Source: Conchocele bisecta (lineage: Eukaryota; Mollusca; Bivalvia; Lucinida; Thyasiridae). From it: DNA of 64,000 nt. The notes below the pieces were generated by a model. It had not been told where the DNA came from, searched no databases, and worked only from the letters and a program-made list of their open reading frames with translations. A program made the position numbers and the translations under genes. The stretch is from NCBI GenBank assembly GCA_029237695.1, contig CM055272.1, positions 10,962,042 to 11,026,041 of the forward strand, given 5' to 3'. This document shows, piece by piece, positions 46,764 to 57,394 of this stretch (positions are counted from its first letter, which is position 1; each line of letters opens with the position of its first letter).

Positions 46764-47413
46764 CTATTGGTTATTCTTTTTCTTTTTTTTTCTTGAAGTG
46801 GCGATTTTTTTATTTTCCTGACGACCATCAAGTGTGTGAGAGTAAAATATTTGTTTGCCCTGCCTTTTCTATCCCTAATGATTTCTGCATTGAAAATCTC
46901 ATTTTCCGCTTCTCCAGTAACTTCTAGTGTTTTTAGCCATCTGATTTAGCAATGTGTAACAGGGTGCCCGCTTTGCCTCTGATCCATCTGTGTTTCACGC
47001 TTTTCCAACTCGTCGAACAGCCTGTTTCACCATGTTTTATATTATCAAGCGTTGCATGTGTTTATGAAAGCCTTTGACAATGGCATCATCTGTGTCTTAC
47101 AGACACAATTTTCTCCTTACTTATGGCACTCTGACTGATATCTATAAATATCCATGTCCAGCCTGATCAAAAAGCATTTGACCATAACAAAGTACTTTGA
47201 TTCTCAGATATCGCCGTGTCAGAATAATCCCTGCACATCCAGCATTTTATCGTCATGGAGAAATAAAACCATACTGTAAATTCGCCACATGGTCAATAAA
47301 AAACACTACCATGCAAACATATGCTAAGTTCAATCATGTCTGATGAAAATCTGGTGATTTTTCATGTCTAATGAGGTCATAGTAACTTAAAGTGTTTATA
47401 GAACATATATACA
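46764..47413. other. low-copy, nothing recognised
   Basis: No element end or plausible coding frame was found. Confidence 0.4.
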
Positions 47414-47704
47414 TCTGTAGCCTATTTCATCAAAATTGCAAAGTATACTTTCCTAGCAAAGTCTACTTTGAGGGAGCAATCATTGATTTTTCCGAAATGC
47501 ATTATTTCATGCAGAACTAATTAAAACTATGCAGAATTATTATACTGAATTTATTACATTTTCACAGCCAAAATTGGCTGTGATAATGTAATAAATTCAG
47601 TATAATAAAAATTAATAAATTTATTCTAAAATTGAAAATTTCTCCCTCAAAGTATACTTTGCTAGGAAAGTATACTTTGCAATGTTGATGAAATAGGCCC
47701 CTGG
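47414..47704. mobile_element. ~290-bp foldback MITE, CAGTAGCCTATTTCATCAAC family, copy 1
   Basis: Left CTGTAGCCTATTTCATCAAA and right GATGAAATAGGCCCCTG. Each arm has AAGTATACTTTGC-type palindromes next to CCCTCAAAGTATACTTT. The centre is a long hairpin, ACTGAATTTATTACATTTTC/ATAATGTAATAAATTCAGT, around GCCAAAATTGGC. A second copy is at 58165-58473 and a partial end at 55510. Confidence 0.8.
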
Positions 47705-48262
47705 CAACTTAAACAAAATCAGACACGAACATCTGAAACAAAAAAAATATATTAAAAATTTCGCCCTCCTGCAGGTCAGACATGCCGAAAACAAAGTACA
47801 TGTACAGTGAAATCGCGATGGCTCAAAATGCGATGTCTCATAATGTCTGTCAGGCTCGCTCGAAATAGCGTCGCGGTCCCGATAATTTTCCCTATATGTT
47901 TAATGTATTTTACATGCGATGGCTCAAAATGCAACTCCTCGAAAAATGCGATCCCTCGAAACATTTTTCAAGTCCCGCGGACACATATCTCGCTATTTTG
48001 CTATACGATGACTCCAAAGTCATGTCGAAGTTTGTATTTGGCTAATTTTCACACCTGAGCGTCCGACTTATTACGATCAAAGGCCGAGCCACGCTCTATC
48101 TGTCTTGTCTATGAAATGTGATTTCTTTTCAAGTGCAGTTAATTGTCAAGTGGTGCCATTTGATCGTTTACATTGTTGATTGCGACAGACGGCGATTTGT
48201 TAAATATTCTTGGCTTCGGCCACTCGGCGCATTTAATAGAGTCTGCCCTAAGTCATTGGTAA

Positions 48263-50973
48263 TTTTTATACGACCGTTTTAAAAAAACGGTACGTATAAT
48301 GTTTTACCGCGGGGCGGGCGGGTGGGTGGGCGGGTGACAGAAAAACTGCATAGGAGTACACAACTCCTCTGAAACCGTTCAGTCGATCGATCTGAACTAT
48401 ACACATGTCTTCTACACATATTGAAGATGTGCACCTTGGTATTTTTATGCTGAAAAAATATTTTTTAACAAAAATATCACCTTTTTAACTTAGCCATTTT
48501 TTCTATATTTTTGTATACAATTCTATATAGAGTACAGAGTTTGTGTACACAACTCCTCTGAAACCGTTCAGTCGATCGATCTGAAACTATACACATGTTT
48601 TCTACACATATTGAAGATGTGCACCTTGGTGTTTTTATGCCGAAAAAATATTTTTTTAAACAAATACAGTGAAATAGCGATGGCTGGAAATGTTATGGCT
48701 CGTAATGTCGGGCTCGCTCGAAATGGCGTCGCGGTCCGGATAATTTTCCCTATATATTTAATGTATTTTACATGCGATGGCTCGAAATACGATGGCTCGA
48801 AAAGTGCGATCGCTCGAAACAATTGTCAAGTCCCGCGGACACATTTCTCGCTATTTTGCTATACGATGACTCGAAATTGATGTCGAAGTTTGTGTTTGGC
48901 TAATTTTCACACCTCCGCGTCAGACTTATTACGAACAAAAGCCGAGCCGCGCTCTACCTGTCTGTGAAATGTGATTTCTTTTCAAGTGCAGTTAATTGCC
49001 TAAAGTGGTGCAATTTGATCGTTAACGTTGTTGATGGCGATCATTTTCAATTTTAATTAAATAACAGCTCAACGGCATACGGCGATTTATTAAATATTCT
49101 CGGTTTCGTCCACTCGGAGTATTTAATAGAGTCTGTCGTAAGTCATTGGTCGTTTTTCGTTTTAACTCCCGTGTTATTCGAGAGGCTACCAAGGAGTTAC
49201 AACGAAAAACGCCCTTTGAAAAGACCACTGTTTCGAGTGACGTCACAACCACCTGCTGCATTAATTATGTGCGCTGCTATTTATAGTGAATACTGGACCT
49301 TTTCTCCTTTTCGACTTTGATAATAATGAAATAAAGACAGTTTTGTAAATACATGCAATTTATTTAATTTCGCATCTGCGAATAAATATTATGAAAAGTC
49401 ATGCAGAGCATGATGTTATTAGCCGATCAAATCAGGGTAAAGTGCATCGAACATATGTAGGTGTCTCTGGTAACATTGTCAATGGTAAACTATTTTCGAC
49501 CACAGTTCTGTACCCAGCGTTGATATTTTTCTCGATTTTGTGCAGGTTTTGGAAACCTGTTCCCAAATCCATCCAATAGCAGCAATGCCATAGCAGCAAT
49601 GTTTTGTTGTCACCATTATGTTGCGAAATATTCCAGCGTAACACCTGTACTGTATGCTCTATTTATCTACAAATTACACTCCGCAATACACAAAGTTGTA
49701 GTCACTGTGTGTTTGTCCGAATTCTGTGGCAGCTCGCGAGTGGGCGGAGCTACCAGAGCTATATATATCTAGCGGTTACAGGTAATCTAAAAATAGACGC
49801 AAGCTCCTGCGTATTCAGGCACATGCCCAGGTTGGCCTAATGTGCCCCATCCGTGATTTTTTGCGCGATGTCGGGCGCAAGACAATCAATAATTTGCGGC
49901 ATTCACAATAATTAAGGGGGATTGCCGCAATCGCGCGTGCTGGGTGCATCCCTGCCATCCCTGCATGATACGTAAACAAATCAAAGTTGGCTATGAAGGG
50001 CAATTCTTCGTTTTGATTGGTGGAAAATTTTGTGAATATTAACTAGCGTCAAATGACGCGCATACGCGTCCATGGGAATGGGATAAACCCGAGATGCTGG
50101 GATAAACCCGAAAATGCTGGGGTTGCTAGTAAGGAGATTTTGAGCAGAGGTCGATTATAAATTAGCCGAATAACACATTTTACGCGATTATACGTGGCTG
50201 AAACTTGTTCTATTTAATAAATAAAAGCTTCAAATAGCCCAATAATCGGCGTATGTTGGCGTATATGGCCATTAGAGCCAACTATGGACTTCAACAACAA
50301 TAACTTCCGGGTTAAATCTCTTCCGGCGTTCAGCTCATTACGTATTCAAAATTGTGTTATTTGGCTATAAGTAAAGTTTTAAACGGAGATAATTGCCAAA
50401 AATGCAAACTTTATCGGTTGATGCAATTTGGAAGTGATACAGAAAAATTCGCGTTCGTAGATTACCGAATAGCGGAGAAAAGGGTTGCTACAAACTTTTT
50501 CAGAATTCGATGGATAACCAATATATTAGCCGATCTATAAATAGATCGGCTAATAATAATCATCCTAAACATGGATACATTCTATTGTGCTTTGTTTGTT
50601 TCCTAAATCTGACAGGTACAGTAGTCGGCAAATATAACAAAATCAAAAGATGCGATGGCTCGAAAGATGCGATCAGTCGAACAAAATGTGCGGTCCCGTG
50701 GCAGTTCGAGCCATCGCGATTTCACTGTATCACCTTTTTAACTCGGCCATTTTTTCTAAATTTTTCTATCCAATTCTATATACGTTCTACTATACACATC
50801 TCTACCTAAATTAGTATACATGTTTATCACAACAAGAGGAAGAAATAATGCTATAGATTTTGAAATTCTCATTAATGTTTCTTGCCTTGGTATGGTAACA
50901 GCTTCACATTTCTGCATCTTCGCTGTCTTGCCCATCTTCAACGGGCGTATTTTGTGACTTGCGGCACTCTTTG
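48263..50973 (+). mobile_element. family F4 element inside element A, itself split by element B
   Basis: TTTTT followed by ATACGACCGTTTT-AAAAAAACGGTACGTAT forms a 13-bp stem with one bulge. GGGGCGGGCGGGTGGGTGGG is next, then ~188-bp units with ACACAACTCCTCTGAAACCG and TTCAGTCGATCGATCTGAA at about 48359 and 48547. After element B the unit resumes (ATCACCTTTTTAACTCGGCC). The 3' end CAACGGGCGTATTTTGTGAC to CACTCTTTG-TT near 50973 is by analogy with F6 and F3. Confidence 0.6.
48667..50727. mobile_element. pogo/Tigger-like element B, 2061 bp, TA target
   Basis: The ends are CAGTGAAATAGCGATGGCTG and TTCGAGCCATCGCGATTTCACTG, with TA at 48665-48666 and 50728-50729. The flanks rejoin to the F4 unit. 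Inside are an inverted GTTTTAACTCC/GGAGTTACAAC pair (49159-49205) and the hairpin TTAGCCGATCTA-TAAA-TAGATCGGCTAA (50526-50553). No transposase domain or long frame is present, so this is a non-autonomous copy. Unusually long for a MITE. Confidence 0.75.
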
Positions 50974-51046
50974 TTCGTGGTACATGTATCTCCGAGTAAC
51001 CCGAGTAGCACAGGAATAACCAGAGTCGTTGCTCGGGTTCAAGTAG

Positions 51047-51290
51047 AATTGTAACTCTAGTAACCCACCGCCCGGCATGGGTTCGATTAAAGTTACTCGA
51101 ATAAGGTTCAAAGGTCAAATTTATTTAACTCCAGTTGGAATTCCAGTGGCTACCCGGGAGTTACAATGAATTGTAACTCTAGTAACCCACCGCCCGGCAT
51201 GGGTTCGATTAAAGTTACTCGAATAAGGTTCAAAGGTCAAATTTATTTAACTCCAGTTGGAATTCCAGTGGCTACCCGGGAGTTACAATG
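51047..51290. repeat. 122-bp perfect tandem duplication
   Basis: The block starting AATTGTAACTCTAGTAACCC and ending CCCGGGAGTTACAATG occurs twice without a difference, inside element A. Each copy has its own TAACTCCAGTTGGAATTCC segment. Confidence 0.95.
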
Positions 51291-52215
51291 AAAAACGGCC
51301 ATTAATACTACCGCACTTCCTAGTTGGGCATAGATGACTGGTCGTGACAAAAAGGATTTGCTCTACTGAATTGCTGATCAGTGCAGCATTAAATCGACCT
51401 GCACATTCAGTTCAGGACCTGAAATGTTCGTCCTCGACAGCTATTCATGATGTATAATATAGTGAAATAGTAAACCCATATCAAATTGCATGGGCCAAGT
51501 TGATCAGCGTATACACTGGTCACAAACTAAGTAAAGCACCGTTTGTTGCGTCGCAACATTTTACGATTCATGACTGATGCCCTACTTTTTATGGGCGCCG
51601 TAAAACAACATCGTTTGAGCTGGGCCCATACACCACTGTTTCGAGTGACGTCACAACCACCTGCGACATTAATTATGTGCGCCGCTACGGTATTTATAGT
51701 AAATACTGGAACTTTTCTCCTTTGATAATAATTGAAATAAAGACAGTTTTGTAAATACATTTAAATACAGTTTATTTAATTCACATGATAACTATAATCT
51801 GCCGATAAATACTATAATCATCTAAAACATGGATACACTATTATGCTTCGTTATTTCCTAAATCCGATGGGTACAGTAGTCGACAAATATACCAAAATCA
51901 CAAGATGCGATGGCTGGAAACATGCGATCACTTGAAAAAAATGTGCAGGCTGGTGGGCTTTCGAGCCATCGTGATTTCACTGCGAGGTGTATAATAATCT
52001 CACTTGTATTTGTACTATTTCAGTAGTATTGTTGACAAGTACATTAATGTAGGACGATGCCTTGACAAATCAAATAGAAGTTTCTAGACATTTCTCTATA
52101 GAATGAACCGTGGTTCAGTAGCTAACCTTTCCAACAATGCAGACCTCTAGACAGTCTCACTGTGATCTGCACCATTTAATTTCTTCATAGTTTCTTATTT
52201 TAGCTAGCCTAACTA

Positions 52216-52950
52216 GTTTTTATCCCATCGCGTAGCGAAAATGGGATATAGGGATGCAAATGTCATCCATTTGTCAATCCGTCTGTCCAAGCAACCAAAC
52301 GAGAAGAAGGGGCCATTGGGGCAGAGCCTAACACAAAAGAATCCTTTGATTTATTCCGTGTGGCCCCTTATGCTATTCATTACTACAAGGGGCCATTTCT
52401 ATTGTTCTAAAACAATGGAAATGGCCTCTTCCTCCCTATCAGTGGCATGTCTGTCCGTCTGTCCATTCGTCTCTCTGTCCGGCACATTTTCCATTCTTCT
52501 ATAACTTTGTTACTGTATGACCAGTTGGCTCGAAACTTCATGTACAAGTTTATTATCATCCATATTTCATTCCCTGTCTACACATGCTACCCCCATGCCC
52601 AAGGTCAAGGTCAAATAACTTAGAAATGTCTGTACAGTAGATGAGTGCGCATTCTCAATTCTCCTATTACTTCTTCACTATATGAGTAATTGGCTTCAAA
52701 CTTCATGCGCATGTTTCTCATCATTCATATGTTCGTTCCCTGCCCCAGCCATGCTCGCACGCCCTTGTTAAATTTGAAATTTTCCAGTCAGTAGATGTTT
52801 GCGAATTTCTCCATTCTCATTTTACTTCTTTACTGTCTTCTGTTACTGTTTTCTTTACTGTCTTCTGTCTACTGTCTTCATGTGCAGGTTTGTCATTAGC
52901 CATATTTTCATTTCCCACCCCAGCATGCTCTCCCATGCCCCAGGTCAAGG
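52216..52950 (+). mobile_element. family F5 hairpin-ended tandem-repeat element, 3' end missing
   Basis: TTTTTATCCCAT-CGCGTAGCG-AAAATGGGATA (52217-52248) forms a stem with an inner CGC/GCG pair. TCCGTCTGTCC runs and ~165-170-bp units follow, with TGGCTCGAAACTTCATGTAC, TTATCATCCATATTTCATTC and CCCAAGGTCAAGGTCAAATA. The last unit is disrupted by TTTACTGTCTTCTGT repeats at 52830-52880. No 3' terminus was found. Confidence 0.6.
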
Positions 52951-53554
52951 TTTTCCACTGATCAAGTGCATCCTTTCCATACATAATTATTGTCATGTCC
53001 TGCAGTGCGTAATGCAAACATTTTTATTTCACAGTAAATCCTTATGGAGTTGCCCTTTCAATGCACCAGCACAATGTACATGTATGCCAACAGTTTTGAC
53101 CTGGCTCGTATAAACTGCCTTGAACTAGCTGTATAGTGGAACCTCTTCCAACGAGACACCGAGACAGCACAATATGTTCAACTTTCATCACTGATGCTGC
53201 ATTGCATGACGGCATAAAATTATTTACGTCAAAATAGGCGCTGGGTTCTCATTCACCTACATGTACATGCAGCAGATACTGCATAAACACATTTTCATCT
53301 AGTAACCACCGCATGAAATTTAGTAAAGCTGCATGGCATCTTGTCAGGACACCGGCACATCTTTCGACGTGCAACAGGTTATGCCGGCGCGGAGTGCAGC
53401 ACCAGTGATACAATCTGTATAAAGATCTATACCATTTGTTGTAACTATGACACATAATTTCATGGACTCAATGGCGAACTGTACAGACCCAGATCAGACT
53501 GTGTGGATGCATTGATCGCACTTGCCATTAGCCCCATATTATGTGTATGAAAAA
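52951..53554. other. low-copy with one dispersed repeat fragment
   Basis: 53467-53545 is a diverged GGCGAACTGTACAGACCCAG-type copy of the repeat at 37048. ATAGTGGAACCTCTTCCAAC near 53133 resembles a Tigger-type end, but no partner was found. Confidence 0.4.
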
Positions 53555-53870
53555 CTAATATTCGAACTCACTACCTACGGCATTGATATCAGTCAGTCTA
53601 ACCCCTCGACTACATAGGACTTGATGACAAATCTCAAAATCAATATTGAAAAGGAATACTGGCGCGGGTATAGTCCGCAGACGATAACTTGCTACTTGTT
53701 TACATACAAACCGATCATAAACAAAACACAGAATAGGTGAGACAGGTAAATATACCCGTGGCAATATTCCTTTTCAATATTGATTTTTGAGATTTGTCAT
53801 CAAGTGTTATGTAGTCGAGGGGTTACAGTGAAGATAACAATGCCGTAGGTAGTGAGTTTGAATCTTAGTT
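53555..53870. repeat. foldback with ~100-bp arms that look tRNA-derived
   Basis: The left arm (CGAACTCACTACCTACGGCA to AATATTGAAAAGGAATA) and the right arm (53765-53868) are inverse copies. Read outward, each arm gives TAGTCGAGGGG (A-box-like), 32 nt, then GAGTTCGAATATT or GAGTTTGAATC (B-box-like), a tRNA spacing. The unique centre (CAGACGATAACTTGCTACTT to GGTGAGACAGGTAAATATA) recurs inverted at 54446-54530. This looks like two tRNA-headed SINE ends facing each other. Confidence 0.55.
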
Positions 53871-54445
53871 TTTCATACATGTATACACATATATTTTATT
53901 TGTTTATATTTTATTATATATTTCTTTTGTATGTGTGTTGCTATTACAAATTGCATTAACTAAGCATGAGATAGATTACATTTAGAACGTTAGTCTCTCA
54001 CTTTGAAGAAAACTAATAACTAAATGCACATACGTGTGTACATGAAGAATCTTGGAGTATGTTCTCGCAGATCATATCATATTGAGGTCAAACAGCAATA
54101 GTGATAACCCTCACCGTTTCACTTATTCCCTTCTCCAGCAAGCAGTCATAAAAAAAACAGAATGATATCACAAAAGTAATGCGTTTTGTGAGGTACTCTC
54201 GACCAGATAAAATGAACAAAAGTTCCGCTAACGTATGTATATTCTCCCGCTTCGATACCACTGAGCCACACTACATGTCTATTTTGCGCACCAAGATACA
54301 CTATTATATTGACATGCATGCACGTGCACTTTATCATGTAGTTAGTATACACGAAAACGAGGCTATGATATGATAATACACCTGGTCTACCTATATTTGG
54401 ACTCGTCGATTGACCTCCAGCTACTTATTATCGTCTGTCATTTAT
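53871..54445. other. low-copy between inverted repeat copies
   Basis: Nothing recognised. It may be the internal part of a larger inverted element spanning 53669-54530. Confidence 0.35.
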
Positions 54446-54530
54446 ATATTTACCTGTCTCACCTATTCTGTGTTTTGTTTATGACCTGTTTGTTTGTAAA
54501 CAAGTAGCAAGTTATCGTCTGCAGACTACA
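54446..54530 (-). repeat. inverted copy of 53671-53755
   Basis: ATATTTACCTGTCTCACC, TATTCTGTGTTTTGTTTATG and AACAAGTAGCAAGTTATCGT match the complement of the upstream segment with a few changes. Confidence 0.8.
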
Positions 54531-54556
54531 CTACACTTCTTTATTGTCAATTATTG

Positions 54557-55147
54557 TTATGCCCCAGCCACTGAATAGTGAGGCGGACATATAGTGTTAC
54601 CGTCACCTTGAATTACTTACTTATTTCCCCTTGGTTAAGGTTTGTACTCAAACTTGGTGAATGTTTATAGTCAAGCTTGTATATGGAATACTCCTGGGCC
54701 TACAGCAACCATACTTGGACAACTTCATCTCCTAGTGATGTACATCAATAATCCCTGACCTATATTTGACCTTGACCTACTTTTATCCTTGGATTACTTA
54801 GTTATTTCCCCTTGGTTAAGGTTTTTAGTCAAGCTTGTATATGGAATACTCCTGGGCCTACAGCATCCATACTTGGAAAACTTCATCTCCTAGTGATGTA
54901 CATCAATAACCCCTGACCTATATCTGACATTGACTTACATTTAACCTTGAATTACTTACTTAATTTCCCTTGGTTAAGGTTTTTAGTCAACCTTGGTTAA
55001 GGTTTTTATGCAGGCCGCGGCCACCTTGTTTGTCAAGCTATGTGTACATCGACAACCCTCGTAGTCGAGCTATGCTGTTCTCCTACAGCTCTTGTTTTCT
55101 TTTGCTGCCAGCTGGGGCATTCGTGTGCCGACAGGCCACATTTCTAG
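54557..55147 (+). mobile_element. F2 element carrying F3 units and an F3 3' end
   Basis: The 5' end TTATGCCCCAGCCACTGAAT (hairpin partner GGCGGACAT, decayed) and ATAGTGTTACCGTC equal the F2 start at 43729. F3-type units (54620-54960) and an F3 3' end (GTAGTCGAGCTATGC to CAGCTCTTG, 55094) follow. The F2 3' end then resumes: TTTTCTTTTGCTGCC, AGCTGGGGCAT (inverse of the 5' arm), TGTGCCGACAGGCCACA, CTAG at 55144-55147. Best read as F3 sequence lodged in an F2 element. Confidence 0.65.
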
Positions 55148-55868
55148 ATTTACCTAACCTTCGGATTCTAGCTGTACATATTTCCACTGTTCAGATGAAA
55201 TAAGTTGTTTTGTGTTTAGTTTATCAGATGTCATATCTCTGCCAGTGTTAGTGACAGTTTGCAAACAGTTCTAGTTTAGAAAGCCGACAATAAATTGCTT
55301 AATTATAGAAACTGGGAACTTGTTATAGAAACCTGTCCCGTCATGAAAATGTCACGCATTGAGTTTGCGACCATTGTAGCTCCAGATCCGTGCAGTCTGA
55401 TCTGGGGCTACAATTGTTCACTATTCTTGATTTGGTGCCATAATTCTGATTCCGGTTACAAATGAAAACTTCATATCTGTATTAGTCAACAATGAGAATA
55501 CACCTTGATCAGTAGCCTATTTCATCAACCTATCACATTACGCAAACACGTCTTATTTGGAATTAATAAATCACTGAACTACTTTCGGCAAGGGAGATAA
55601 TCAATATCACGCGAACTATTTTCATACGAGCCAAGCGGATTGTTCTGTTTATGATTAGAATATATAGTTTTAAGCTATCTCCTGTGATATATAATGATAC
55701 ATTACTTTGTTATGTTATGGGTACTAATACATGTTGTTTCAATAGCGTATCTCTGTAACGGTATTGTTGTAGATGGAGTTGCAAATAATTTAATAATTAT
55801 TACGTTCAAATGGTGGCGTAATACTGATAGCACTTCTGTATAACTGTGATTGTCATAAAATGGCGCAA
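55148..55868. other. low-copy with two fragments
   Basis: 55372-55425 resembles the GCAAACAGTGCA repeat (AGCTCCAGATCCGTGCAGTC). ATCAGTAGCCTATTTCATCA at 55509 is an orphan end of the CAGTAGCC MITE. Confidence 0.45.
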
Positions 55869-55950
55869 CATCGTGAGGTTAAGGTCGCCGGCTTCAATGA
55901 TTTAATTACCGATTCCCGAAAGGGTCGGGGGTTCAAACCTCGACGTGGTA
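55869..55950 (+). other. tRNA-like 82-mer with following A-run (tRNA pseudogene or SINE head)
   Basis: CATCGTG and CGTGGTA can form an acceptor stem with wobble pairs in 6 of 7 positions. GAGGTTAAGGTCGCC looks like a tRNA-Leu/Ser D-arm, CCCGAAAGGG is a long variable arm and GGGGTTCAAACCTCG a T-arm. 82 nt suits a type-II tRNA. The T-stem has mismatches and no clear anticodon arm folds, so it is not a functional tRNA. An eight- to nine-base A-run follows at once, as in a retroposed tRNA or SINE. Confidence 0.5.
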
Positions 55951-56440
55951 TAAAAAAAAATTCTCCATATATATTATTTTTGTGATTTTAATATTTTTTA
56001 ATATTTTCACAATTTTATGATTTTAATAAAAATACCTATAAATTGATAGAAACTTACCAACAATTAAAGTGTCTGTCTTTAAGTAATATATACACAGACA
56101 GTTTGTTACTGATGTTTTAAGTTTAAGTAATATATACACAGACAGTTTGTTACTGTTTTTTTAAGTTTGATGTACTGTCTGTACTGTCTATACCATATAA
56201 TGTTTTACTGTCCCAAAATCTTTTTTTTTTGCTGTCACAATTAATTAATTTTCGGACAGCAAACATTTGTTTATGAATTTGAAATAATTATTGTCCTCCA
56301 TCTGCTCACAACACTGTTCGAACTGCGCCTGTGGCTACCACGTCCAGAATTCACTGGCCGCAAACACAGTAGCCATCGGCGTCTATTTATTAAATTATTA
56401 TTTTGTATTTTATTTGAATTCCGCGTGAACGCTGCATTTT
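55951..56440. other. AT-rich, with a ~46-bp direct duplication
   Basis: AAGTAATATATACACAGACAG and TTTGTTACTG occur twice between about 56080 and 56160. Nothing else is recognised. Confidence 0.5.
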
Positions 56441-56442
56441 GT

Positions 56443-56660
56443 GTCAACACCATTTACAGAAAATATTGGTGATTTTCTAAACGAATATCGGAGAAATGCG
56501 GTATATATTTTGTCAATTTCAACACCATTTACGGAAAAAAATTACTGACTTTTTTAAACAATATCGGCACAACTAAATACGGTGATAGAATTTTTGTCAA
56601 CTTTTCAACACCATTTACGGAAAATATTACTGATTTTCTAAAAACAATATCGGCGAAGGT
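56443..56660. repeat. three diverged ~76-85-bp tandem units
   Basis: CAACACCATTTACRGAAAA recurs at about 56444, 56520 and 56605, each followed by TGATTTTCTAAA and ATATCGG words. Confidence 0.75.
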
Positions 56661-56707
56661 GTACTGAACTAATCTTTATTTTAAATAACCAGCCGTCTAA
56701 TAGATCT

Positions 56708-56953
56708 GTGTATAATCGAGAGTATATCGTTAATTGTCATGTTGTCTCCGACAGCGAGGTGTTGCGGCACACATCAAAACGACACGTCAATTTCAAAACA
56801 TTGCCTAAGGGTCACAGCTGTGTGGTGTCATCAGATCAACAACACCTCGTCACACACAACTACGCATTATCGATTTTTTTCCCCACACAAAGCGACGTGT
56901 ATTTACAACTAGATCTGTGTAATGTGTCGGGTGTAGCCAAAGACCATACATAA
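56708..56953 (+). CDS. 81-codon open frame, unrecognised, possible host exon
   Basis: It opens MYNREYIVNCHVVSD and continues through KTLPKGHSCVVSSDQQHL, NYALSIFFPTQSD and VYLQLDLCNVSGVAKDH to a stop. GC content rises over the frame compared with its AT-rich flanks, residue use is protein-like and it is not part of any repeat in the window. No signal peptide, membrane segment or family is evident, and no convincing splice sites were found. It lies 413 bp upstream of a candidate first exon on the same strand. Confidence 0.3.
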   Translation: MYNREYIVNCHVVSDSEVLRHTSKRHVNFKTLPKGHSCVVSSDQQHLVTHNYALSIFFPTQSDVYLQLDLCNVSGVAKDHT

Positions 56954-57365
56954 ATTCGTAATTAGTCACAGATGTAGCCTTAAAATATAATCGATTTCCT
57001 TAAATTACGTCCGCATGTTGACAGATATTTCAGAGCAGACGTCATCGTAATTTGCCGTTATTTATTTCCAAAATTAACCATATATTCTGTAAATGGCGTT
57101 GAAAGTTGACAATAAATTAAGACCAGATCAGTACGTTAAATCGCTATCGACGACAACTGACGATCCGATGAGAGAGTAATACCGTTTAAGCGTATCCAAT
57201 GTTAAATATACATCGTTATTTTTTTATGACTTTCGTAGTTTTTACCGAGAGATTCAAACCGTTTCCAATTATTGGGGAACATAATATCATGATTAGCACA
57301 TCGTTTCACTAAGCGGGGGCTACTCAGGAAATGGGATCACACGGTCTATTGTTTACACTGGATTA

Positions 57366-57389
57366 ATGGCGGCCTCCATGAGGTCTCAG
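57366..57389 (+). CDS. candidate first coding exon (MAASMRSQ) with splice donor
   Basis: ATGGCGGCCTCCATGAGGTC followed by TCAG and GTAAATC gives eight codons ending exactly at a strong donor (CAG-GTAAAT at 57387-57394). TTAATGGCGGCC is a good initiation context and also a YY1-like AATGGCGGC word often found at animal start sites. If real, the gene continues to the right beyond repeats or outside the window. No second exon was identified; evidence is signal-based only. Confidence 0.3.
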
Positions 57390-57394
57390 GTAAA

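Larger units (their letters stand above)
47805..51982. mobile_element. pogo/Tigger-like element A, split by an F4 element
   Basis: The left end TA-CAGTGAAATCGCGATGGCT (CAGTG at 47805) and sequence to 48262 match 48667-49150 of copy B. The right part, CCACTGTTTCGAGTGACGTC (51638) to GCCATCGTGATTTCACTG (51982), matches the right part of B. CAGT-starting ends with TA flanks are the Tc1/mariner (pogo/Tigger) type. No transposase remains. The right TA has become CG. The interruption begins at the T-run 48263-48267 and ends near 50973. Confidence 0.65.

Noticed and set aside
51060..51100. GGGTTCGATTAAA as a tRNA B-box
   Set aside because: No A-box at tRNA distance, and it is part of the 122-bp duplicated block.
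53130..53160. ATAGTGGAACCTCTTCCAAC as a Tigger terminal repeat
   Set aside because: No matching inverse end found nearby; left as a note only.
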